Shown here one piece after another: positions 57,463-64,000 of a stretch of 64,000 nucleotides of DNA. Each line of letters opens with the position of its first letter. Positions within the stretch are counted from its first letter, which is position 1. Location of the stretch: the NCBI RefSeq assembly GCF_002093975.1, contig NZ_MSZZ01000024.1:1-64000 (forward strand). The letters run 5' to 3'. A program made the translations under genes and the position numbers. Source of the stretch: Thermoactinospora rubra. Its GTDB lineage: Bacteria; Actinomycetota; Actinomycetes; Streptosporangiales; Streptosporangiaceae. The notes under the pieces were generated by a model. The model did not search any database. It was given only the letters and a program-made list of their open reading frames with translations, and was not told the origin of the DNA.

Positions 57463-58383
57463 TCAGCCGGTACGGCGGCGCCCCAGCACCAGCCCGGCCA
57501 GCACGAGCACCACGCCCACGATCAGCAGGACCAGCGGGATGACGTTGGTGAGCAGGTTGATCTGGCTCTTGCCCTCCTGGGCGGCGTTGGCCAGGTCGGA
57601 GACGGTCTTGTCGGTCATCACGGCGGTGGCCACGAACGCCTTGGACCGCTCGACGCCGTCCTGGGTCTTGAGCACCTCGTTGCGCTGCTGCTCCTGCTTG
57701 ACCGGCGAGCCCGTCACCGGCTCGATCCAGTAGGTGTTCTTGCCCTCGTACCAGCGGTCCACCTGCAGGTCGCCGGTGGCGCCCGGCACCTTGAGCACCT
57801 CGGCGGGGATGGTCAGCGTCTGGGTCTTGGTGGGCGGCACGACCTGCTCGAAGACGTAGACGTCCAGGCCGTTGACCTTCTCCTCGCGCACGAACGTGGC
57901 GTCCAGCGCCTTGCGGGCGGTGGAGTTGAACACCTTGTAGGTCTTCTTCTCCACGTTGAAGGGGAACTTGTAGATCTGCCCCTCCAGCTGCACGGGCTCC
58001 TTGCCCACGTTGACGCCGCAGCAGTTGATCCCCTCGCCGGTCACCCGGCTGAAGGCGCTGCGCCGCTCGGACAGGTCGATCAGGCGCCGGTTGTTGGTGC
58101 GGTCGTTGACCACGGTGGCCTCGTCCCACACCACCCGGTCGGCGGTCGCCTCCTTCACGTCGCCGCGCGTGGTGACGATGATGTCGAGATCCGCGGTGAG
58201 AACCTTGAGGTCCTGCCGGGAGAAGTACTGCGCCCCCTTGGCTTCGAGCCTGCTGACGCTGAACTGGTGCGGCTTCACCCCCGACGCGATGATCTTGTCT
58301 GCCGCCCAGAACTTCACGAGCGGGGCGAGCGCGATGAAGAAAGCCCCCGCTCCGATCAGAACGAGCGTGACAATTCGGCTCAT
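57463..58383 (-). CDS. DUF3068 (porin-PorA-like) membrane protein
   Basis: A 306-aa envelope protein. One transmembrane helix at residues 5-27, a large extracytoplasmic domain (with ECF-like CC pair in GINCCGVNVG), and a C-terminal helix (IPLVLLIVGVVLVLAGLVLG) before a basic tail. DUF3068 proteins of actinobacteria are surface proteins of unclear role. ATG 58383 has GGAGG 5 nt upstream. KstR-like palindromes lie in the gap to the divergent methyltransferase. Confidence 0.87.
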   Translation of the reverse strand: MSRIVTLVLIGAGAFFIALAPLVKFWAADKIIASGVKPHQFSVSRLEAKGAQYFSRQDLKVLTADLDIIVTTRGDVKEATADRVVWDEATVVNDRTNNRRLIDLSERRSAFSRVTGEGINCCGVNVGKEPVQLEGQIYKFPFNVEKKTYKVFNSTARKALDATFVREEKVNGLDVYVFEQVVPPTKTQTLTIPAEVLKVPGATGDLQVDRWYEGKNTYWIEPVTGSPVKQEQQRNEVLKTQDGVERSKAFVATAVMTDKTVSDLANAAQEGKSQINLLTNVIPLVLLIVGVVLVLAGLVLGRRRTG

Positions 58384-58398
58384 CAAGGCCTCCGCGTC

Positions 58399-58412
58399 TA
58401 GAACATGTTGTG
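58399..58412. promoter_or_regulatory. KstR-like box upstream of DUF3068
   Basis: TAGAACATGTTGTG matches TNNAACNNGTTNNA except for the last base. It lies 15 bp upstream of the DUF3068 start. Confidence 0.45.
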
Positions 58413-58480
58413 ATGTTTCGCATCAAAGTAGGCCAGGGCATGATCGACGTCACCGGCCGGTATGGAGACGCAACCAAATT

Positions 58481-58499
58481 GATAGAAACAGGTTCTATC
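58481..58499. promoter_or_regulatory. KstR-like palindrome before methyltransferase
   Basis: GATAGAAACAGGTTCTATC is an imperfect palindrome with an AACnnGTT core (58487-58494). It ends 12 bp before the ATG of the methyltransferase. Confidence 0.5.
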
Positions 58500-58511
58500 G
58501 TGGGTTTCCCT

Positions 58512-59219
58512 ATGCAGACACGCCCCGGCCTGACACGTTCCATCCGCCTGTTCCGCGCGTTCCGCACCGAGCAGGACGACCCCGGCGGCTACTACAGCGT
58601 CCTGGCCGCGGACACCGCCGCCCAGCTGCTGTCCTACACCCCTCTCGACAAGGCCGTGGTGCTCGACGTGGGCGGCGGGCCCGGCTACTTCATCAGGGAG
58701 TTCGCGCGCCACGGCGCCCGGGGCGTGTGCGTGGACGTCAACGCGGGCGAGCTGGCCGGCGGCGGCATCCTGGGCAGCGCGCTGGAGCTGCCCTTCGCCG
58801 ACGCCAGCGTCGACGTCTGCTTCTCCTCCAACGTGCTGGAGCACGTGCCGGACCCCTGGCGGATGGCCGAGGAGATGGTGCGGGTGACCAAGCCGGGCGG
58901 CGTGGTCTTCCTCGCCTACACCAACTGGCTGTCCCCCTGGGGCGGCCACGAGACCTCGCCCTGGCACTACCTGGGCGGCGAGCGGGCCGCGCGCAGATAC
59001 CAGGCCAGGCACGGCAGGCCGCCGAAGAACCGCTACCGGCACTCGCTGTTCCCCGTCTCCGTCGCCGCCGGGCTGCGCTGGGCCCGGCGGGCCCGCGACG
59101 CCGAGCTGGTCGACGCGCTGCCCCGCTACCTGCCATGGTGGTGGCGCCCGGTGCTGAAGGTGCCCGTCCTCAGGGAGTTCGCCACATGGAACCTGGTCCT
59201 GGTCCTGCGCAGGAAGTGA
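58512..59219 (+). CDS. Class I SAM-dependent methyltransferase
   Basis: A 235-aa methyltransferase. SAM motif VLDVGGGPGYFIREFA (about 45-60), acidic loop VDVNAGE, and SNVLEHVPDPWRMAEEMVRVTKPGG are typical of methyltransferase_11. The WLSPWGGHETSPWHYLGG stretch resembles envelope-glycan-associated methyltransferases. I chose ATG 58512, after the KstR-like palindrome, rather than the 34-codon-longer frame that runs through it. It overlaps or abuts the acyltransferase gene, forming an operon. Confidence 0.85.
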   Translation: MQTRPGLTRSIRLFRAFRTEQDDPGGYYSVLAADTAAQLLSYTPLDKAVVLDVGGGPGYFIREFARHGARGVCVDVNAGELAGGGILGSALELPFADASVDVCFSSNVLEHVPDPWRMAEEMVRVTKPGGVVFLAYTNWLSPWGGHETSPWHYLGGERAARRYQARHGRPPKNRYRHSLFPVSVAAGLRWARRARDAELVDALPRYLPWWWRPVLKVPVLREFATWNLVLVLRRK

Positions 59220-59224
59220 GCCCC

Positions 59225-60361
59225 GTGCGAGAAGCCGGCAGGGACGCCGCCCTCGACGGGATACGCGGCCTGGCCGCGCTGGGCGTCTGCGTGCTGCACG
59301 TCGCCGGCAACACCGGCACGATGTACACCGACGGCATGGTCGCCTGGATGACCTCGCGGCTCGGCCTGGCCGTACCGATCTTCTTCCTGCTGTCCGGGCT
59401 GCTGCTCTACCGGCCGTGGGCGCGGGCCGCGCTGGAGGGCGCCGAGCCCCCGGGCACGGGCCGCTACCTGCTGCGCCGCATGCTCCGCGTGATGCCGGCC
59501 TACTGTCTGGTCACCGGCCTGGTGCTGTGGGCGTGGAGCTCGCTGGACGCGGGCGGCCGGCTGCGCTGGATGCTCATGCTGCAGAACTACGTCGAGGACG
59601 GCGAGCAGCCCGAGGGGCTCTACCAGATGTGGACCATGCCCATCGAGCTGGCCTTCTACGTGTCGCTGCCCGTGCTGGCCTGGGCGCTGGGCCGCTTCGC
59701 CCGGGGCGACGCCCGCCGCCTGCTGGCCGGCATCGCCGTCCTGCCGGTGATCTCGGTGGCCACCGTGCTGTTCAGCCACTGGTACGGCGAGCCGCGCACG
59801 GCCCTGTGGCTGCCGCACCACCTGATCTACTTCGGCGCCGGGATGGCGCTGGCGGTGCTGTCGGTCACGCTGAAGGACCGCCGCGTCGTCGACGCGCTGG
59901 CGCCGCAGGCCCTGGTCACCGCCTTCCTGCTGTTCTGCGTGCTGTCCACCGAGCTGGCCGGGCCGCGGCAGCTGGAGCTGCCCACGCTGGCGCAGTCGCT
60001 GTGGCGGATGGGGCTGGAGGCGGCCATCGCCGTGCTGGTCGTGGCGCCGTTCGCGCTGGCCGGCGACCGCACGCGGCTGCCGCACCGGCTGCTGGCCAAC
60101 CCGGTCACGGCCTACTTCGGCCGCATCTCCTACAGCTTCTTCCTCTGGCACGCGGCGGTCATCGCGTTCTACTACAAGGCGACCGGCACCGCGCGCTTCG
60201 ACGGCAGCTTCCTGCTGGTCTTCGCCTTCGCGTTCACCTTCACCACGCTGGCCAGCGCGGTCACCTACCACCTGGTCGAGCTGCCGGCGCTGCGGCTCGT
60301 CCGGCCCCGGCCGGGACGCGCTCGGGAACCGGAAGCGGCCGCGGCGGCGACTCCTCCGTGA
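59225..60361 (+). CDS. Acyltransferase family 3 membrane protein
   Basis: A 378-aa integral-membrane O-acyltransferase with about ten helices. The N-terminal DAALDGIRGLAALGVCVLHVAG includes the family's RGLAAL motif and catalytic His; FFLLSGLLLYRPW and GRISYSFFLWHAAVI are other landmarks. It acylates a lipid or glycan at the membrane. GTG 59225 has AGGA 10 nt upstream; GTG 59216 (4-bp overlap with the methyltransferase stop) is the alternative. The tail overlaps the convergent AftD-like gene by 101 bp. Confidence 0.88.
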   Translation: MREAGRDAALDGIRGLAALGVCVLHVAGNTGTMYTDGMVAWMTSRLGLAVPIFFLLSGLLLYRPWARAALEGAEPPGTGRYLLRRMLRVMPAYCLVTGLVLWAWSSLDAGGRLRWMLMLQNYVEDGEQPEGLYQMWTMPIELAFYVSLPVLAWALGRFARGDARRLLAGIAVLPVISVATVLFSHWYGEPRTALWLPHHLIYFGAGMALAVLSVTLKDRRVVDALAPQALVTAFLLFCVLSTELAGPRQLELPTLAQSLWRMGLEAAIAVLVVAPFALAGDRTRLPHRLLANPVTAYFGRISYSFFLWHAAVIAFYYKATGTARFDGSFLLVFAFAFTFTTLASAVTYHLVELPALRLVRPRPGRAREPEAAAAATPP

Positions 60362-63300
60362 CCAGCGAGCCGAACAGCGCCCCCAGCGCCGCGCACGCGG
60401 CCAGCTGCGGCACCGAGTCGTAGAAGATCGTGAAGGTGGACTCGGGGACGCCGTGCTCGGCCATGAGCTGGGCGGCCGCCAGCGCGAGGGTGGCCGCCCC
60501 GAAGGCCAGGCCCGGCACCCACGGCGAGTCCAGGTGCCTGAGCCGTCCACGTCCCCACACGACGGCGGCCAGCGCGGCGGGCACGACCGCCATCCCGGCC
60601 CAGCCCGCCGCCCAGAAGCCGAAGGCCAGGCTCACGGCGATCGTGGCCGGCAGGCGCCAGCGGCCGGCCCGCGAGCTGCCCGCGGGCGCGGTCTCCAGCA
60701 CGTGTTCCGGCCGCGGGCCGCGCATGACCAGGGCCAGCACCATGAGGATCGCGATGCCGACCAGGCCGGCGACGAGCGCGAAGCCGTACGCCCGGTCGGG
60801 CGAGTACTCCAGCCGCACGACGCCGTCGGTCCCGGCGGGCAGCTCCCAGCCCTGCTTCCATCCGTCGATGCGCACCGGCGGCAGCGTCACGCCGTCGAGG
60901 GTGGCCTGCCAGCCCGCGTTGAAGTTCTCGTTGACCACGAGGTAGGCCGCCTCTGGCGCGGTGACCTGCACCTCGCGGACCGACGGCGTCCAGGTGCCGC
61001 GGGCGGCCGCCGGTTCGCCCGCGCGCGGCGCCTCGGGGACCTCCCCGACGAGCAGGCTCTGCAGGGCGTAGGGGTCCCAGCCCGCCACCCTGACGCGGTT
61101 GGCGCCCTCGCGCAGGTCGGTCCCGCCGCAGGCGGTGAAGCGGACGGGGCGGCGCTCCAGCAGGTCGGTCATGGTGCCCTCGACCTTGGTGGGCACCGGG
61201 TGGCCGTTGACCTCCAGCCGCGGGCCGAGCCCGCAGCGCAGCCGCAGCGGGACGTCCTTGGGCCGGACGGCCGGGTCGACGCCCGGGATGAACAGCTCGG
61301 TGACCTGGAGCCGCCTGGAGGCCGGCAGGAAGCGGATCTGGATCTTCCTGGTGAGCATCGGCCGGAACGTCAGGCGGCCGCCCGCGTCCGCCCGGCCGCT
61401 GCGCACCTGTCCCTTGTCGCCCGTGATGACGAGGTCGAGGGGCTGCTTGTCGCCGCCGGGCCGGGCCACCTGGATCCGCGAGACCTTCAGCGGCCGCTTC
61501 CAGTCGATCGTCAGCGTGGGCTCGGCGTCCAGCGGCGCCGCGATCCAGGTGGTGGAGTCGTCGCCGTCGAAGGCCGAGCGGGGCGCGGCCACGGGCTCCT
61601 CGCCCGCCTGGGAGGAGCCGACGACCTCGGGCAGGTCGCCGCCGAAGCTGGTGTAGCGCTCGACCAGGGCCGCGTCGCGCAGCACCGCCAGGCCGGACAC
61701 GTCGGCGTGGCGGGCCTCGGCGGCGATGAAGGTGCGGTCGAAGCCCGCGCCCTCCTCGTCGGGGCGGGCCAGGACGGGGTTGCAGATCCAGCGCGACTGG
61801 TTGCGCATGCAGGCGGGGCGGCCGTCCAGGCCGCGGTCCATGACGTAGGCGTCGCCCTGGGCGGCGGGCAGGTCGATGGTACGGCCGGGCAGCAGCGACG
61901 GGATCTTGATCTCCGCGATGCCCACGCGCTGGCCGAAGTCGGGCTCGCCGGCCGCGTCGAGGATCCTGACGCGCAGCCAGCTTGAGGGGCCGCGAGGCGT
62001 GGCGAGGGACTCGGCGGCGCCCGTCTTGCCGAGGTCGTGCTCGACCGTGCCCTGCTCGGTGTCGACGGCGATCCTGGTGACGGGCGGGCCCAGCATCTCG
62101 TTGGCGACGAAGCTGATCTGAATCTGCGACAGCTCCAGAGGGCCGGAGAAGTCCATCCGCAGCCACTCGGTGTCAACCGGTTCCCAGCCGCTGCTCTCCC
62201 ACGCCGTGGTGAGGTCGCCGTCCAGCGCCGCCCACGGGTTGGCGGCGGGCGAGCTCACCCCGGCCAGCACCTCGGCGTCGGCGGCCGAGGTGGAGGCGGT
62301 GACGGCGGCGACGCCCTCGTAGCGGGCGGTGGCGGTGTTCTCCAGCCAGCCATCCTCCAGCAGGTCCAGCTCCCGCACGCCGGTGAAGTCGGCGCGCCGG
62401 TCGGCCGGCAGCGTCTGCGTCCAGTTGGTCCTGATCTCCCCGAAGTGGCGCTCGCGCAGCCGCAGCGCGTCGCTGACCACGGTGGGCGCCTGGCGTTGCG
62501 CGCCGTCGTCGTTGACGAGCACCGGCCGGTCGCCGAGCACGCCGAGGTCGCCCATGGACAGCAGCGAGTCGGGTCCGCCCCGCACGCGGAGGGCCGCGTC
62601 GGCGGGCGCCACGCTCACCACGTCGGTGCTGTCCTGCACCTCATACAGCTCCAGGGCGGGGAAGGGCCAGTCGACCGAGTTGACCACGTCGTCGGTGAAG
62701 CCGTCGCCCACCTCGCCGCCGAAGGACCGGACGCGCACGATGCCGGGCGACTCGCGCAGCGCCTCGTGGACACGCGCGGGCCAGGCGCCCTGCAGGGTGA
62801 CGCGGAGCAGGTCGTTGCGCACCAGGAGGTAGTGGATGCCCATCCGGCGCAGCAGCCGGGTGAGCCCGGCCGAGCCGTGCCCGGCGGCCAGGCGCTGGTC
62901 GACGACGTCGAGCAGCCGGCTCAGGCCGACCGATCCGGCGGCGGTCACCTGGCGGGCGGTCCAGCGGGCGGCGAAGAGAGACTGCATGGGGTCGTCGATC
63001 GGGCGGCCCCACACGTACTCGCCGAACTTGGCTCCCGGCACGACGAGCACGCCGTCGTCCCCGGCGTTGGCGTTGATCCAGGCGGCCGCCTCCCTCCAGT
63101 ACGGCGGGACGTCCTCGAAGTCGCCGGGCGCGGCCACGCCGCGGTCGAGGACGGGCAGCAGGAGCGCGGCGAAGGCCACCGCCGTCACGGCCTTGACCAG
63201 GGGCAGCCGCAGGCGCACCGAGCACAGCAGGTGGGCGAGCCCCATCGCGAGGGCGAGCCGGACGAGCGGGTCGAACTTGCGCAGGTTGCGCAGCGGCGCC

Positions 63301-64000
63301 AGCGGGCCGTCCAGCAGCCACCTGACCGGCTCGGCGACGATGGGCTCCAGCACGCTCATGTGGCCGGCGACCAGCGCGGCCAGGCCCACGAGGAACAGCA
63401 CGGTGAGGAAGCCGCGCGAGGGCAGGTCGCGGCGGGCCAGGCCGACCAGGCCGAGGGCGGCCAGCACGCCGGTCACCACGATCATCGTCCAGCCGGTGGC
63501 GATCGTGTAGCCGACGGGCTGGACCGGTACGCCGCCGACGGCCAGGTAGCGCACCCAGTCGGAGGCCCCGCGCAGCACGTTGGTCAGCGAGGTGACCTGC
63601 GTGGTGGCCGAGGCGGTCTCGGTGTAGGGCAGGAAGGAGAAGGCGTAGCGGCCCGCGAGCAGCAGCGGCAGCGACCAGAACAGCGTCGCCACCGCCACGG
63701 CGGCCGTCCACAGGCCGAGCATGCGCCAGCGCGGCACGGGCTTGGGCCGGGTGAGGATGTACAGCACCGGCGCGACGAGCACGGCGCCCACGGCGACCGC
63801 GTTGACTCCCCCGCACAGCGCCACGGCCACGCCCGAGCGGACCGCCGCCCGGCCGCGCTGCCCGGTCTCGGCCGCGGTCAGCAGCGGCAGCAGGATCCAG
63901 GGCAGCATCGCCGCCGGCAGGAACTCGATGGAGATCTCCCCGATGATCGACAGCGCCCGGGGGGCCAGCGCGTAGGCGAGCGCGCCGACGATCCGCGTGC
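60261..64000 (-). CDS. AftD-like alpha-(1->3)-arabinofuranosyltransferase, 5' end beyond window
   Basis: At least 1246 residues, running off the right edge without its start. The N-terminal part is a GT-C-type multi-helix domain (ALAPRALSIIGEISIEFLPA, WILLPLLTAAETG). The long C-terminal part contains two discoidin/F5-8-type carbohydrate-binding modules (AALDGDLTTAWESSGWEP and SAFDGDDSTTWIAAP) and ends in further helices. This is the AftD/DUF3367 architecture, which extends arabinan in mycobacteria; outside mycolate formers the acceptor glycan is unknown. Tail overlaps the acyltransferase gene. Confidence 0.88.
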   Translation of the reverse strand, partial: TRIVGALAYALAPRALSIIGEISIEFLPAAMLPWILLPLLTAAETGQRGRAAVRSGVAVALCGGVNAVAVGAVLVAPVLYILTRPKPVPRWRMLGLWTAAVAVATLFWSLPLLLAGRYAFSFLPYTETASATTQVTSLTNVLRGASDWVRYLAVGGVPVQPVGYTIATGWTMIVVTGVLAALGLVGLARRDLPSRGFLTVLFLVGLAALVAGHMSVLEPIVAEPVRWLLDGPLAPLRNLRKFDPLVRLALAMGLAHLLCSVRLRLPLVKAVTAVAFAALLLPVLDRGVAAPGDFEDVPPYWREAAAWINANAGDDGVLVVPGAKFGEYVWGRPIDDPMQSLFAARWTARQVTAAGSVGLSRLLDVVDQRLAAGHGSAGLTRLLRRMGIHYLLVRNDLLRVTLQGAWPARVHEALRESPGIVRVRSFGGEVGDGFTDDVVNSVDWPFPALELYEVQDSTDVVSVAPADAALRVRGGPDSLLSMGDLGVLGDRPVLVNDDGAQRQAPTVVSDALRLRERHFGEIRTNWTQTLPADRRADFTGVRELDLLEDGWLENTATARYEGVAAVTASTSAADAEVLAGVSSPAANPWAALDGDLTTAWESSGWEPVDTEWLRMDFSGPLELSQIQISFVANEMLGPPVTRIAVDTEQGTVEHDLGKTGAAESLATPRGPSSWLRVRILDAAGEPDFGQRVGIAEIKIPSLLPGRTIDLPAAQGDAYVMDRGLDGRPACMRNQSRWICNPVLARPDEEGAGFDRTFIAAEARHADVSGLAVLRDAALVERYTSFGGDLPEVVGSSQAGEEPVAAPRSAFDGDDSTTWIAAPLDAEPTLTIDWKRPLKVSRIQVARPGGDKQPLDLVITGDKGQVRSGRADAGGRLTFRPMLTRKIQIRFLPASRRLQVTELFIPGVDPAVRPKDVPLRLRCGLGPRLEVNGHPVPTKVEGTMTDLLERRPVRFTACGGTDLREGANRVRVAGWDPYALQSLLVGEVPEAPRAGEPAAARGTWTPSVREVQVTAPEAAYLVVNENFNAGWQATLDGVTLPPVRIDGWKQGWELPAGTDGVVRLEYSPDRAYGFALVAGLVGIAILMVLALVMRGPRPEHVLETAPAGSSRAGRWRLPATIAVSLAFGFWAAGWAGMAVVPAALAAVVWGRGRLRHLDSPWVPGLAFGAATLALAAAQLMAEHGVPESTFTIFYDSVPQLAACAALGALFGSLVTEESPPRPLPVPERVPAGAGRAAAPAARPGGR

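Noticed and set aside
58410-58511. Upstream start for the methyltransferase
   Set aside because: The 34-codon extension runs through the KstR-like palindrome and is not family sequence.
1-64000. CRISPR array, prophage, complete IS or antibiotic gene cluster
   Set aside because: No spaced direct-repeat array, integrase, structural phage gene, full transposase, or PKS/NRPS/terpene core gene was seen.

Overview
The window is very GC-rich, with dense short-spaced genes, many GTG/TTG starts, ATGA/GTGA stop-start overlaps and long antisense shadow frames. It reads as the chromosome of a filamentous high-GC actinomycete. The gene families (SARP/LAL regulators, AftD-like glycosyltransferase, KstR-type boxes) fit Streptosporangiales or a neighbouring order; that placement is inference. 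There is no rRNA, CRISPR array, prophage or intact insertion sequence. One tRNA-Arg(CCG) lies at the left edge.

Layout, left to right. 0.1-5.4 kb: tRNA-Arg with its terminator, a single-domain response regulator, a large LAL/LuxR regulator, a LysE exporter and a lipoprotein esterase. 5.4-9.6 kb: a minus-strand operon for D-amino-acid catabolism (N-acyl-D-amino-acid amidohydrolase, a Zn/PLP D-amino-acid dehydratase or aldolase, RidA, and an unrecognised TIM-barrel-like protein that appears to start at CTG). 9.6-13.7 kb: a two-component pair whose histidine kinase is fused to a polytopic DUF4173-like membrane domain. 13.8-18 kb: arylamine N-acetyltransferase, a frameshifted NAD-epimerase with a divergent GlxA-type regulator, and a tandem degenerate kinase. 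18-24.5 kb: SURF1/DUF3817, small membrane proteins, a Baeyer-Villiger monooxygenase behind a perfect operator palindrome, a phosphoesterase and gamma-glutamyltranspeptidase. 24.6-29.3 kb: a NarL-type two-component system, a SHOCT protein, a TauE-like membrane protein with a cupredoxin tail, and a Sel1-repeat protein.

29.3-29.7 kb holds no intact gene. It looks like the 3' end of an IS200/IS605-type tnpB with its omega-RNA scaffold, followed by a strong terminator. 29.7-33.8 kb carries alanine dehydrogenase with an omega-aminotransferase, and an M20 dipeptidase. 33.9-42.2 kb has a MerR regulator with its DNA-binding part deleted but an intact MerR-type operator, small enzymes, a Ddn-like/hemerythrin fusion behind a structured leader, a LysR/SnoaL pair and a TetR-controlled ABC exporter. 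42.2-48.9 kb has an imine-reductase-like enzyme divergent from a SARP regulator across three 11-bp-phased repeats, cysteine dioxygenase divergent from a LysR regulator, a frameshifted NYN-domain gene and a second LysE exporter.

48.9-57.3 kb is the most coherent catabolic block: FadD19-, Ltp3-, Ltp4-, Rv3521- and EchA19-like proteins plus a second acyl-CoA ligase and a nitronate-monooxygenase-like protein. Gene order and sizes match the mycobacterial cholesterol side-chain locus. AACnnGTT palindromes of the KstR type lie in its promoters, and related palindromes continue into 57.3-64 kb, a cell-envelope block (DUF3068, methyltransferase, acyltransferase, AftD-like arabinofuranosyltransferase running off the right edge).
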